DNA of 53,138 nt. Source: an uncultured Nitrospira sp. Its GTDB lineage: Bacteria; Nitrospirota; Nitrospiria; Nitrospirales; Nitrospiraceae. Made by a program: the position numbers and the translations under genes. The stretch is taken from positions 1 through 53,138 of the forward strand of contig CABVRX010000027.1 in the NCBI GenBank assembly GCA_902500825.1, in the 5' to 3' direction. This document shows positions 9,615 to 19,192 of this stretch, one piece after another (position 1 is the stretch's first letter; each line of letters opens with the position of its first letter). The notes beneath the pieces are model-generated. The model did no database searches. It was not told the DNA's origin and saw nothing but the letters and a program-made list of their open reading frames with translations.

Positions 9615-11003
9615 TTAGTGTTGAACCGGTGACGACAGACATCGATTTATGACAAAGACTGACTTTCCAGATGGGGGGGTCTCGATATGCGGTACTCTTT
9701 GGATGACTATCTTGGTTTTCTTACCAAGATGTCTGGCAAAGAGATCTAAGATAAGATTCTCATCCTTTGTGCTGTAACTAGCTTCTGGGACGATGTTAAT
9801 AATAACATCCAAAGGGGTTTCTTGGATGATTCGGTAGGTTCGAACAGACGGAATGTGGCGAAAAATGTGAGTGCCGATAACTCCAGAAATCAAATCCCCG
9901 GTGTCTGTGAGGAGCAAACTATTATACCTTCCATCCAGCCGTTCAATTCGGCTAAAAGGAAGACAGCTGTTACACGAATCGGACACTTTGCCTGCATCGC
10001 CATTAACGTATCGGATAATGGGCATGGCATAGTTATCGAGATCCGTAATGACGAATCCTCCATCGCCCGACAGCTGCAATGAGCCGTCCTTTTGTAGGAC
10101 CTCTATTATGACGTGCTCCCCTGGGATAAAGTAGCCGCTGGAATCCGGCCGAGAATATCCTAAAGAACCTACTTCGCCGCTCCCGTAATACGGCAAGACA
10201 TGGCAAGCAAACACCTTCCGAATCGTATCTTCCCATTCCGGCAGCAACAGTTCCGCTGTAGGAAACACAGCATCGAATCGAATTGCTTCGTTCATTTCTT
10301 CTGCAAGCCTGGCCAGTCGATAGACGGCAGACGCATAACCTATCAAGAAGCGACATTTGGACCTACGAATTCTATTGAAGAAGGTTGGCGCTGTGTCCGC
10401 GCGAAGTTCGAAGGCTGGCAAAAACAGATCTCCACGAATCCTGGTTCCAAATCTTTCTATTAAGGACTTCTTATCAATTCCCAATGAACCACCGAATAGT
10501 TTTATTCTCGGAGTGTCCAGACCCAATCCACCCCATCGTAACCCACGCTCGTAACACATACTGGCCCAAGCACCACCTTCTACGTTCCGACAAATCTGCA
10601 TTGGCTCTCCGGTGGTACCTCCCGTTTTAGACCAGTTAACTACCATCTGCTTGATATTTGAAGCCATCAGCTCGCTTCGGTGCATCCTTATTGTCTCTTT
10701 TGTTAATGGAGGCAGCTTTGCGAGATCAGCTGCAGACTGAATATCCTTGGGCTTGATCTTCTCGCGATCCATTACGTCCTTATAATATCTAACGTTCTCA
10801 TAGCAATGGGCGATCAAGTCGCGAAGCTTGCCGTCACGGTAAACCTGCATCTCTTCTTTTGACCAATGCTCTGATCCTGCAAGCAAGCGAGCATACGTAG
10901 CACCTGGAAAGCCACTCCACCACCAGCGGACGGACCGAGTTGTCGAGTACAGTCCCATGGGTTCTACCTTGCTTTCACGAACGATTGAGTTAACAGTCGG
11001 CAT
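9615..11003 (-). CDS. CapK/PaaK-like adenylate-forming ligase
   Basis: This 462-residue member of the AMP-forming acyl-CoA synthetase superfamily is of the phenylacetate-CoA ligase/CapK type. The phosphate-binding loop SKTGGTTGEP lies at residues 125-134. Further on are YYGSGEVGSLGYSRPDSSGY, the adenine-binding and Glu-containing segment, and ITDLDNYAMPIIRY, which matches the family TDL and RYxxGD motifs (here RYVNGD). Such enzymes activate a carboxylic acid as acyl-AMP, and homologues recur in capsule and exopolysaccharide clusters. A role in attaching an acyl or amino-acid group to the glycan fits, but the acid is unknown. Scars of mobile elements lie on both sides. Confidence 0.87.
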   Translation of the reverse strand: MPTVNSIVRESKVEPMGLYSTTRSVRWWWSGFPGATYARLLAGSEHWSKEEMQVYRDGKLRDLIAHCYENVRYYKDVMDREKIKPKDIQSAADLAKLPPLTKETIRMHRSELMASNIKQMVVNWSKTGGTTGEPMQICRNVEGGAWASMCYERGLRWGGLGLDTPRIKLFGGSLGIDKKSLIERFGTRIRGDLFLPAFELRADTAPTFFNRIRRSKCRFLIGYASAVYRLARLAEEMNEAIRFDAVFPTAELLLPEWEDTIRKVFACHVLPYYGSGEVGSLGYSRPDSSGYFIPGEHVIIEVLQKDGSLQLSGDGGFVITDLDNYAMPIIRYVNGDAGKVSDSCNSCLPFSRIERLDGRYNSLLLTDTGDLISGVIGTHIFRHIPSVRTYRIIQETPLDVIINIVPEASYSTKDENLILDLFARHLGKKTKIVIQRVPHIETPPSGKSVFVINRCLSSPVQH

Positions 11004-11390
11004 CGCTGCACAATATGATGCACGCCAGAAACCATCGGCACCGACCCGAAGTAAACGTACAAAAGGCGGTCGAGCCGCGTTGGGCGTAGGATATCGGCTA
11101 GTTCCTCGACAGAGACACAGCTTAATACCATCTCGTAAATAGTGCGGTACAGGGTTTGATATGATGAATTTTAAAAGACTTGCAGATCAGGCTCTCTATA
11201 TATCCCCTTTGCTCCGGCCTGAGTCAATCCCATCTTTAGTTGACATTGAGAAATAGCCTCCCGCCGTGGGTTGTGGATCATTCCCACGAACAGGAAGGTT
11301 TTTGTCCCTCGGCCTGAAACATGGCTTCCTTATTTCCCCTAAGATCAACGATGATCATGCAGTCAATACCCTACCCATTGGCCCTCTGGG

Positions 11391-11740
11391 TCAGGCGATA
11401 CGTACTTCGGTCACGGGATCTCGCTGTCTCCTCCGCAACGCCGTCTGGAGTTGGACGAGATGCCGGTAGCCTTTACTCTGTTACAAGTGTGGTTTGATCG
11501 CCAAGAGGGAGCTCGCCACCATCGGTGTTTCTGATCCGATGTGCGCCAGCATCCCATCTTGTCCGTCAGTTATCCAAGTTGGTTGTTCAGCGACTCCAGG
11601 CAATCGGTCGTCTTGAGTCTGAGGCCTAAAGCGCCAAAGACGCACAGCAGATGAACGGCCTTCGAAGGTCGCTCCGCGTTTCGCCACACGTCATTGATCG
11701 GACACATATGCCTAATACGTTTCTGAATCGAGTGCAGCGA
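11391..11740 (-). pseudogene. Decayed transposase C-terminus
   Basis: Reading the minus strand from about 11740 gives RIRHMCPINDVWRN, then LRLKTTDCLESLNNQL, then an in-frame TAA. After it comes LTDKMGCWRTSDQKHRW, a one-base frameshift into VASSLLAIKPHL, a second TAA, and finally SKGYRHLVQLQTALRRRQRDP to a TGA at 11391. The KTTxxLESLNN and SDQKHRW pattern is that of transposase C-termini of the mutator (IS256-like) type. Two stops and one frameshift make it non-functional. The remnant starts inside the last codons of the neighbouring glycosyltransferase. The rest of 11004-11390 holds nothing I can identify. Confidence 0.65.
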
Positions 11741-12968
11741 ATCGCTCTTCATAGGATGGACCAATTCGATTGCACAGCGAACCAGCGATAGTGTGAACCA
11801 AGCTCTCCCAATCTACCTGTTTTGCGATGCTCCGACGCTTCTGGATTTGATCTATCGACACCGCATCGAGCGCAAGTGACTCAGTCAATGCTCGCGACCA
11901 TTCCTCTTGCGTACTTGCCAGTTTAATGACATGTTTGAAATCCAAAAGAGATCGGATGGGGGTCCCCACAATCGGCTTTCCTCCAGCCAAATATTCATGG
12001 AGTTTGAGCGGATAAATGTATTTCGTGTAGTCATTGGCCTTGTATGGCAGCAAGCAGACGTCGAAATGCTGCGGATATGCGCAGGCCATCTCTGTTGGCT
12101 TGTGCCCAAGAAAGTGCACATTGGGTAATTTGAATAATTGATCCACCAGCGTCGCGTCTGTCGCCAAATGACCTTTGGGACCGACAAAGACGAAGGACCA
12201 CTCCGCATGGCGAGTCGCCAGCCCCAGCAAAATCCGAAAATCCAGCTGCGTCTTGATGACCCCGATATAGCCGATTCTCGGATGAGGAATCTCTTTTAAA
12301 TCCGCCGGCTCTTCCTGTTGAGTTGCGAAGGCCTGATAGTTCACGCCATTGGGAACAAACAGCGTATGGGGATTGAAGTGCCCTTTACGTTCCAGCAACG
12401 CAGGAGAATGGATGAAGACTTGGTCTACGCGCTTGATCAGCTGTACCTCTCGGTTTGTCAGCGGCTGCTCGGATGGAGAGAACGAATATTCATCAACGAT
12501 GTGATAACAACTGAGATCATACAAGTCGCTCTCCAAGACACGGTCGAAATAGGGCCGCCAGAGATAAAAAACGATGGTCTTGCACCCGCGCCGACGAAGC
12601 AATGCAGCTGCGCGACGACCTCGTTCCGCCGCGGTCCACGAGGCCAGCCAGGCCGGTCGGCCGAACCACGGCAGCCATCTTTCCGGCTGATACAGGACAA
12701 ACCCCTCTGGAAACGCTTCCGAGCGATGCGATCGGTTCACCGGCTTTTGACTGCCAAAGACAAGCTCTCTCCATCTTCTGGCAGGCTCCGCCCAGACGAC
12801 ATGAAAATATCTGGAGAGGCGGGTCAGCACCTGATGCCTCGACAGCCAGGGGCCTCCCCACTCCTCCGGAACAAACGCGACTACCCCAATGTCCGGGAAG
12901 AGCGGTGCGCATAAACCGTTAGGTTTTAGATCTTGTCCGACATTCTCCATAACGGTGCCAGTTACCAA
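11712..12968 (-). CDS. Glycosyltransferase, GT-B fold (GT1/GT4-like)
   Basis: This 418-residue protein begins its fold with IGVVAFVPEEWGGPWLSRHQ and later has YHIVDEYSF and QVFIHSPALLERKG, as in glycosyltransferases related to TuaH. The C-terminal half contains RIGYIGVIKTQLDFRIL, SFVFVGPKGH and LPNVHFLGHKP. The nucleotide-sugar segment YPLKLHEYLAGGKPIVGTP keeps the Glu expected in GT4 enzymes. It is probably cytoplasmic and adds one sugar of the glycan. Its last dozen codons overlap, in another frame, the start of a transposase remnant, so the original C-terminus may have been altered by an insertion. Confidence 0.85.
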   Translation of the reverse strand: MVTGTVMENVGQDLKPNGLCAPLFPDIGVVAFVPEEWGGPWLSRHQVLTRLSRYFHVVWAEPARRWRELVFGSQKPVNRSHRSEAFPEGFVLYQPERWLPWFGRPAWLASWTAAERGRRAAALLRRRGCKTIVFYLWRPYFDRVLESDLYDLSCYHIVDEYSFSPSEQPLTNREVQLIKRVDQVFIHSPALLERKGHFNPHTLFVPNGVNYQAFATQQEEPADLKEIPHPRIGYIGVIKTQLDFRILLGLATRHAEWSFVFVGPKGHLATDATLVDQLFKLPNVHFLGHKPTEMACAYPQHFDVCLLPYKANDYTKYIYPLKLHEYLAGGKPIVGTPIRSLLDFKHVIKLASTQEEWSRALTESLALDAVSIDQIQKRRSIAKQVDWESLVHTIAGSLCNRIGPSYEERFAALDSETY

Positions 12969-13137
12969 TCCTCATCGTCAGATTTCACTCTTATCCATTA
13001 TGTAGAAAAACCAGCACGATAGTCTCACCGACTCAATCGGCCATCCAGCGTCATTGTGGCACGGTGGCACGACAAGTAGGATAAGCTCTCAGTGGACACT
13101 CGCCGGACATTTACCAAGCTCGATCATAAATCTTTCA

Positions 13138-13887
13138 TCACACATAGCATACAGGAACAACATCAATGCGCTTTTCACATTGCATGGAAGACGTCCAGGG
13201 ATGTTCGGTTTTCGACAGATGGTTAGCCTGATAAACAAATACCTGATATTTCTCGGGCTGTGAGCCTGAATCGAATCTCTCGACCTTCGAAAAACAGCGT
13301 TCATATCTGTCGAAGTAGTCTAGCCCTGGTGCTCGCACATGGCCAAATTCATTCGGGTCAGGCTCAGAAAATTCGACAGTTTTTCCCGAGTAGATGGGGA
13401 CGGGCAAAATGGCCATACCGTTCGGCCTCAAGATTCTACGGACTTCAGATATTGCCTTTCCGTCATTGGGGATGTGTTCCAATACATGCGAGGCAAAAAC
13501 AAAATCATACGTGTTGTCGTCGAATGGAAGACGCTGAAGATCCACAATATGATCGGCGCTTTTCATCTTTAAGTCTGCGGTTTCATATTGACCAAACCGC
13601 TGCGAGAAGAACCCCCGAAAGAATGCTTCAGGAGCAACGTGCAGCATTCTCAAATGGGCTGTTTCTTTCTCTCTGAAAACGTCCTGTAAGACCAGAAACT
13701 GAAGACGATGGCGTTCTAGAGCGCTGCAGTTCGGGCATCTTGCGTGTTTTCTGATGTCATTATATGTAACCTTATCCATGAAAGGACCACGGTAGCCGCA
13801 GATAGGGCACTCAAATTTCTCTTTGCGGGGATTGCGAAACTTGAAGATCAAGAGATTGATCCTCCTCTTTAGTCCATAAAACCGCAT
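13138..13887 (-). CDS. SAM-dependent methyltransferase with N-terminal zinc ribbon
   Basis: This 249-residue protein has a short zinc-ribbon at residues 25-53 (FECPICGYRG, then ARCPNCSALERHR). A class I methyltransferase domain follows. Visible landmarks are LHVAPE for motif I, adapted rather than the usual GxGxG, TADLKMKSADHIVDLQRLPF for motifs II and III, and DFVFASHVLEHIPND for motif IV. Proteins with this layout are common in O-antigen and exopolysaccharide clusters. It likely methylates a sugar or lipid-linked intermediate in the cytoplasm. It is flanked by two glycosyltransferases on the same strand. The C-terminal 25 residues are polar and poorly conserved in character. Confidence 0.85.
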   Translation of the reverse strand: MRFYGLKRRINLLIFKFRNPRKEKFECPICGYRGPFMDKVTYNDIRKHARCPNCSALERHRLQFLVLQDVFREKETAHLRMLHVAPEAFFRGFFSQRFGQYETADLKMKSADHIVDLQRLPFDDNTYDFVFASHVLEHIPNDGKAISEVRRILRPNGMAILPVPIYSGKTVEFSEPDPNEFGHVRAPGLDYFDRYERCFSKVERFDSGSQPEKYQVFVYQANHLSKTEHPWTSSMQCEKRIDVVPVCYV

Positions 13888-14008
13888 TACATCCTCCTCA
13901 TGCTCTGTCGGAGAGCGAGAATTCGACAGCTAATCCCTCCTGCGACAGCAGTCTTAGCTCATTCTTCATGATGAGTGGCCGCTCCCAACAATCCGCTCAC
14001 TCAGCTGC

Positions 14009-14995
14009 TTAATCTCTGTGCCGAATCTTCTTCAATAGGTTTTCAACCGTTCGCTTGGGATTAAAAAGGTAATCTAGGACCTTTGAGCAAACGGCAGTGG
14101 CCAGCCTCGGCAAGCTCAGCGGATGCCCCATGCTTTCCATTTTCTTCCGGTGAAATGCCCAGAACTCTTTTTCTCTTAACATGAGTGCCGAGACAGCCAG
14201 GTAGTCGTAGTACTTGGCCAAATAGTATTTGAGTTGGGCACTCAGTTCCTCCTGACTCAAAATCGCCGGGCCGAACTTCAATAGTCTATCAATATTATTG
14301 GGCAGATAGGTATTATACCGCTGACTAAAGCTTCTCTCGGATCCATCCCGTAATCTGTTGTATGTCAGCACTTGATGGACAAAGCCGAAATCCCAGTTTC
14401 TCAAGATCTGAAGGCACGCTTCCGAATCACGATGGTTATTGGATTCATCGAAAAATGACTCCGATGCTCTGATGAGATCCGACCGCAGCAGAAGAGATGT
14501 TGGATTTCCGAACACGTAGGATCGACCCAGCAGAGTCCATTTGGAGATGTCTCGACCTGAAATTACCGTGCTGGCATACGGCAATCCATCCCATGACACC
14601 CTGTCTCCAACCAACCCATAGGCACCGACGATGGCGACAGTCGGATGGGCTTCCGCCAATTCGACCATTTTCGTAATACATTCCGGGAATAGCCAATCAT
14701 CAGCGAAGACAACTTTGCAGTATGTGCTGTTCGGTGACATCTTCCGAAATGCGATATTTGAATTCTGGCCGCTACTGACGAATTCTGAGTTGTTATGGAC
14801 CCGAATCCTCTGATCTTTTTGAGCATATGTCTGAGCAATTTCCAAGGTCCGATCAGTACTGCAGTTATTGACAATACAATATTCCCAATTTTGATAGGTT
14901 TGTGCCAGAACACTTTCAATACACTCAGCCAAATAATTCCCGCAGTTGTACACCGGCGTAAGTACGCTCACTAAAGGCTGTGACGTTGAGCTCAT
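14009..14995 (-). CDS. GT2-family glycosyltransferase
   Basis: This 328-residue GT-A fold enzyme opens with PLVSVLTPVYNCGNYLAECI and carries NNCSTDRTLEIA, the usual nucleotide-binding start of family 2. The metal-binding DXD motif appears as FADDWLFPE around residue 98. These are cytoplasmic inverting transferases using UDP- or GDP-sugars. No membrane helix is seen, so it is not a processive synthase. It lies 121 bp upstream of the methyltransferase gene, with a 627-bp scarred gap on its other side. Confidence 0.9.
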   Translation of the reverse strand: MSSTSQPLVSVLTPVYNCGNYLAECIESVLAQTYQNWEYCIVNNCSTDRTLEIAQTYAQKDQRIRVHNNSEFVSSGQNSNIAFRKMSPNSTYCKVVFADDWLFPECITKMVELAEAHPTVAIVGAYGLVGDRVSWDGLPYASTVISGRDISKWTLLGRSYVFGNPTSLLLRSDLIRASESFFDESNNHRDSEACLQILRNWDFGFVHQVLTYNRLRDGSERSFSQRYNTYLPNNIDRLLKFGPAILSQEELSAQLKYYLAKYYDYLAVSALMLREKEFWAFHRKKMESMGHPLSLPRLATAVCSKVLDYLFNPKRTVENLLKKIRHRD

Positions 14996-15622
14996 ACCCC
15001 CGATCCTGGCTCACCCCTTTCGCCGAAGCCTCACGAAACTGTTCAGTGGCTCGATGATCCAACTGGCATAGTGTTCGGAATGGGGCTGAGGCTCCGCGAA
15101 GACGAGAACCTATCTCAAAAAAGTTTCCCTAGGTCAAGCCGTGTGTGCAGGCGTCGCTCTGGATGCCGAACACAGGGGCACCCTGTCACCTGCTGCCCTA
15201 GGCGACCTCGACTAAGATGGGCTGCCCATCGCTCGTTCCAACATCGACGCCGAGGCAAGCGTTTCGCCGGCGCGATATCTGGGGGACGAAAGATGTCGGC
15301 CTCAACAAACGTGACAACGACGTGGCAATCCTTGCGATTATCGATCATCATGAACTCCGTCCCATCGTGAGTACGCAGGCGGCCAACCATCCCCCCCAGA
15401 CAATATTCATAGTCTGGAGGAATCGAAAATCAGATCTAGCTACTGACCGCAGATTTTCTCTCTGCTAACAGAGTGGATGTTCGAAAGCACTTGGCATCTA
15501 CACGGTACGCTCAAACATGAGATTAGGCATTGCCCCCACTTGTGCTGATATGCTTACACCGAAAGTTGAGCCTGTCGTAGCTCATACGATCGCACAACTC
15601 TTGTCTCCACTTTTCACAACTT
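14996..15622. mobile_element. Gap with a lone IS5-like end near 15108
   Basis: AACCTATCTCAAAA at 15107-15120 matches the terminal sequence of the MITE-like element near 7528, but I find no matching opposite end. A 91-residue minus frame (15115-15390) abuts this end, as transposase genes often do, yet shows no DDE motif that I recognise. Plus-strand frames here also look non-coding. The most economical reading is a decayed insertion sequence between two glycan genes. Confidence 0.4.
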
Positions 15623-17626
15623 TCAACCCTCAGCGACTCTCTTCAGACTTTTCTCAGACTCTTTGCTCCCCGACTTTTCCAAAAGATTTGATACAAGTTC
15701 CTTGTAGTCTTCTGTAAATTTTTCCCTTGTATGATTGGCTCGTGCGAATTCCCAAGCTTTCCGAGCCATCTGCAGAAGCTGGCCAGAAGGAAGATTAGAC
15801 ACCATTTGCACAGAAGTTTTTATTGTATTGACCGAGTTATCCTTGAACATCACACCAAAATCCTCGACGTCAACACTTGACTCATAGCTGACAAGAGGGA
15901 TCAGCCCTGCATGCATACAAACAATCACATTCCCTGGACCAGCTTCAGAGCAAGAAGGATAGACCAGCCCCAGACACTTATTGGCTATCGCTGTAAATTC
16001 TGGACGCTCCACATCGACCCATCCAACAGCATGGATATTCGGAGTTTGATAGAGCTCTTTATGGTAGGCGGCTACGAAATCTTTTTCTCTTTGTAACGGA
16101 CCACAAACATACAGATGATGATCCGGCATTTCAGCAAAAGCTTCTAACACCAAATCCAACCCCTTGTGCACGAAGCCATGGCTACCGAACCAGAGGAAAT
16201 TCGCTCGACAGGCGTTAAACTCTTTGTCGTCCGGCCAGGGGTAAACAGCTGGAGGTGACTGAGGAAGTTTGTAAATCGGCTTATCCGAATATCGCAGTGT
16301 ATTAACATTGAAATCATTGCCGCAAACAGTAACGCAATCAGCATTTTCGAGGGCTAGAGTCTTCTCTACGATTCTATCGCTTCCTTTGATCGTTATTCCC
16401 CTTCTCTGCTGCAGCTCCAATTTTCGTCGATAGGTTGAGTAGTTGTTATGAACCCAATGGGCCGTATCCAGGTGAACGATCTTGATGCAGTCGCTATTGA
16501 GCAGTCCGGCAATCCGATCAAAATTAATTCGGATGCCGACGAACAATGCGTACGACTTCTTCGGCTGAAAGACGTGATTATGGGAATCGATCACATCCAC
16601 AGAATATCCCAAGTCTAAAAACGTTCTTGCAATTTGCAAACAGCGCCACTGGCTGGTATGTGAATTCGGAATTGGTTCGCCTGGTTTTAACAAGAATGGC
16701 TTAATGTGATACGAGATAAGTATATTACCTTGATTTTTTTTCTCCGGTTCAAGCGACACCATTCGCTCATACACATTGGGTACATATCGTACTAGCTCTA
16801 CACCGAATTTTCTGAAGAATTCCTTCGCCAATTTCTTCATCATTCGACCTATCACCGAATAATACGAAAAGGCTTTTCTTGCTCGTACCGGCGGGAGACT
16901 GACTTTGATGAGGTTTACTGGGAATAGGTTCCCGACCTTTTTTTTCTCTTGTTCAAAATCTCTTTCTCTAATAAACGATTCTTCGTTGTACCACTCCCAA
17001 TGATCATACCATGTCCAACATTTATTCTTCTTATAAATGTCGCTAATATTGCGTGCCAAGGCCTTATTCGTTTCAAAGGAGGCATATTCAAAATGAAAGT
17101 GATCCAGATGACGCGACATCAACTTGAACGATTTATTGCTGACATAATTCGAGTACCATAGATTAAAATTCATCGCTCTCTGCAAACTTTTGACAGCGCG
17201 ATATACCTGTATATGTTCTTCATGCCCGTACTCTCCCCAAGGATTATGAGTGAACACGTTGAAGCAACCCATCAAATGCTTTGCAAGCTGCTCCCTCAGC
17301 CTTTCGTAATTCTTTTGGTATTTCCCGCTCCGATCGGAGACCTTCTTATTCGTAATCTCCATTCCATATTCTGTAACCACAGGATTGTCCCAATCCCCGC
17401 CGTTAAACACCTCCGCCTGATCGATATTAAGAACGGAGAGATTCTTCATCGGGTATACCTCGAAACTTTTTTTCCTTCCAATGGTCCACTCGGGGTAAGA
17501 CTCGTTGTTCACAAAACAGACGACGATCTCATTTACTTTATCCAGGATGGAACTAAACCAGAGCACCTCGTCGTCGGGATGTGCCGAAACGATGATGGAT
17601 TTTTCGAGCATTGTTGGGAACGACAT
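15623..17626 (-). CDS. Fused LmbE/PIG-L deacetylase and glycosyltransferase
   Basis: Two enzymes are joined in one chain. The first 250 or so residues match the PIG-L/LmbE zinc deacetylase family: IIVSAHPDDEV is the signature AHPDDE, and GEYGHEEHIQVY supplies the downstream His pair. These enzymes remove N-acetyl groups from GlcNAc-type sugars. The remainder, from about residue 300, is a GT-B glycosyltransferase with ILISYHIKPFL, FLWFGSHGFVHKGLDLVLEA and YPSCSEAGPGNVIV near the end. The open frame extends upstream to 17746, but the domain starts near here. I favour the ATG at 17626, although 17677, with a G-rich stretch upstream, is also possible. It follows the ABC exporter genes and likely deacetylates then extends a sugar. 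Confidence 0.85.
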   Translation of the reverse strand: MSFPTMLEKSIIVSAHPDDEVLWFSSILDKVNEIVVCFVNNESYPEWTIGRKKSFEVYPMKNLSVLNIDQAEVFNGGDWDNPVVTEYGMEITNKKVSDRSGKYQKNYERLREQLAKHLMGCFNVFTHNPWGEYGHEEHIQVYRAVKSLQRAMNFNLWYSNYVSNKSFKLMSRHLDHFHFEYASFETNKALARNISDIYKKNKCWTWYDHWEWYNEESFIRERDFEQEKKKVGNLFPVNLIKVSLPPVRARKAFSYYSVIGRMMKKLAKEFFRKFGVELVRYVPNVYERMVSLEPEKKNQGNILISYHIKPFLLKPGEPIPNSHTSQWRCLQIARTFLDLGYSVDVIDSHNHVFQPKKSYALFVGIRINFDRIAGLLNSDCIKIVHLDTAHWVHNNYSTYRRKLELQQRRGITIKGSDRIVEKTLALENADCVTVCGNDFNVNTLRYSDKPIYKLPQSPPAVYPWPDDKEFNACRANFLWFGSHGFVHKGLDLVLEAFAEMPDHHLYVCGPLQREKDFVAAYHKELYQTPNIHAVGWVDVERPEFTAIANKCLGLVYPSCSEAGPGNVIVCMHAGLIPLVSYESSVDVEDFGVMFKDNSVNTIKTSVQMVSNLPSGQLLQMARKAWEFARANHTREKFTEDYKELVSNLLEKSGSKESEKSLKRVAEG

Positions 17627-17806
17627 CCCTGCGCGTGAAACGGCAAGACTTTGACACGGATGACTGCGGACTTCCATAGAACCCCCGATGGCACAAAGAG
17701 AGTCTTCACCAGTCTCAGAGAGGAACAACCCATCCGACAGCAGCACATTGGGCGCTTCTCAAGATCTGGTATCCGATTAGGGAACTGTTTGAGCTATCTA
17801 AGAGCG

Positions 17807-19099
17807 TTAGACCATCTGACCGTTTTCACTGAATCGGCACACCTTCCAATCAAGCACAGGCGAGACAATACCATCACGTTTGGGCTGCAAGGTGTACCCT
17901 ACCCCTGACACATCGAACGTCAATACTCGCTGGAGATGCTCAATAACTCTCACTCCCTCGACGAAAGCCGCGAACGACAAATGATAGCGGCCAGGCCTAA
18001 GGAGAAATGGAGGAATTTGTGTGGTAGCACGATAGATATCGGGCTCCCTGACTTGCCCATTCCATTCCGGCATATCAGTATCCATCGACTCAAACACGAG
18101 ATTATTCATCGAATCATAAAGGAGGCATGTGACGGAAAGATTTCTTATAGGAACCTTTACTTCATAGGCAATCTCAACCCGAAGCGACTCGTTAAAGGTT
18201 GTAATAGAGAGAGGTTGTTCATCAGTGGACAACAGTCGCGCGGATCTAAATCGGACATCGGAGCCATTCGACTTGGAAGATTCGTCAGACCAACTCGACT
18301 TGAGCTCAGCCCCGACCACTGCTGACAAATAACTGTTCACCACTTCGGCAGCGGGTCCAATGCGCTTCAGTCTCCCTTTCTCCAATTGCACGGCGGTTCC
18401 ACAAAGCTGCGTGATGGCTCCCATATTGTGACTAACAAATAAGACCGTCCGACCCTCTTTGGCCACCGATCCCATTTTGCCGAGACACTTTTGTTGGAAT
18501 CCTGCATCCCCGACTGCCAGCACCTCGTCAACAATCAGAATTTCCGGCTCAAGATGAGCTGCAACTGCAAAGGCCAATCGAAGATACATTCCGCTGGAAT
18601 AGTGCTTTACGGGAGTGTCGATAAACTTCTCGACCTCGGAAAAGGCGACAATTTCATCGAATTTTCTATCGATCTCCTTCTTGTTCATACCGAGGATGGC
18701 ACCATTCAGATACGTATTCTCCCTTCCCGTTAATTCCTGGTGAAAACCGGTCCCCACCTCCAAGAGCGAACCGACACGCCCATGGATTTCAGCGAAACCA
18801 GTCGTCGGCTCGGTAATCCGCGAGAGTATTTTCAAGAGGGTGCTCTTGCCAGCACCATTACCACCGATAACCCCAATAACTTCACCTCTCCTCACCTCGA
18901 AAGCGATATCCTTCAACGCCCAGATATGCTCATCCAATCCAGTGTCGTCCGTCACCTCTCCTTGCAATAAACTTCCCACTTTACGAAATGGAGCGGTGAA
19001 CGCCGAAGCCAAAGTATCTCGCAGCGTTTTGTATTTTTCCGCTTTACCGATACGGTACCGCTTGCCGATTTCTGCTACTCGTATGGCAATATCGTTCAT
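17807..19099 (-). CDS. wzt: ABC exporter ATPase with C-terminal glycan-recognition domain (Wzt-like)
   Basis: This 430-residue protein has a nucleotide-binding domain with Walker A GGNGAGKST (residues 79-87), the signature HYSSGMYLRLAF typical of polysaccharide exporters in place of LSGGQ, Walker B ILIVDE (187-192) and the switch His in LFVSHN. Residues from about 260 to 430 form an extra beta-rich domain like the Wzt C-terminal domain, which in known O-antigen exporters binds the finished chain end. With the adjacent permease it would form an inner-membrane exporter that flips a completed lipid-linked glycan. The long C-terminal domain suggests that chain-end modification is checked before export. 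Confidence 0.93.
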   Translation of the reverse strand: MNDIAIRVAEIGKRYRIGKAEKYKTLRDTLASAFTAPFRKVGSLLQGEVTDDTGLDEHIWALKDIAFEVRRGEVIGVIGGNGAGKSTLLKILSRITEPTTGFAEIHGRVGSLLEVGTGFHQELTGRENTYLNGAILGMNKKEIDRKFDEIVAFSEVEKFIDTPVKHYSSGMYLRLAFAVAAHLEPEILIVDEVLAVGDAGFQQKCLGKMGSVAKEGRTVLFVSHNMGAITQLCGTAVQLEKGRLKRIGPAAEVVNSYLSAVVGAELKSSWSDESSKSNGSDVRFRSARLLSTDEQPLSITTFNESLRVEIAYEVKVPIRNLSVTCLLYDSMNNLVFESMDTDMPEWNGQVREPDIYRATTQIPPFLLRPGRYHLSFAAFVEGVRVIEHLQRVLTFDVSGVGYTLQPKRDGIVSPVLDWKVCRFSENGQMV

Positions 19100-19192
19100 G
19101 ATTCCTCACCGTATGCTAAAAGTTTGACGCGCCTTCCGCGCTCAACTCTCAGCTGCGCCTTACATCTTTAGCGAACGCCACTTGCCATGACA

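Noticed and set aside
15115..15390. Minus frame of 91 codons next to the IS-like end
   Set aside because: It could be the rest of a transposase, but I see no DDE residues or known motif, so I did not call a gene.
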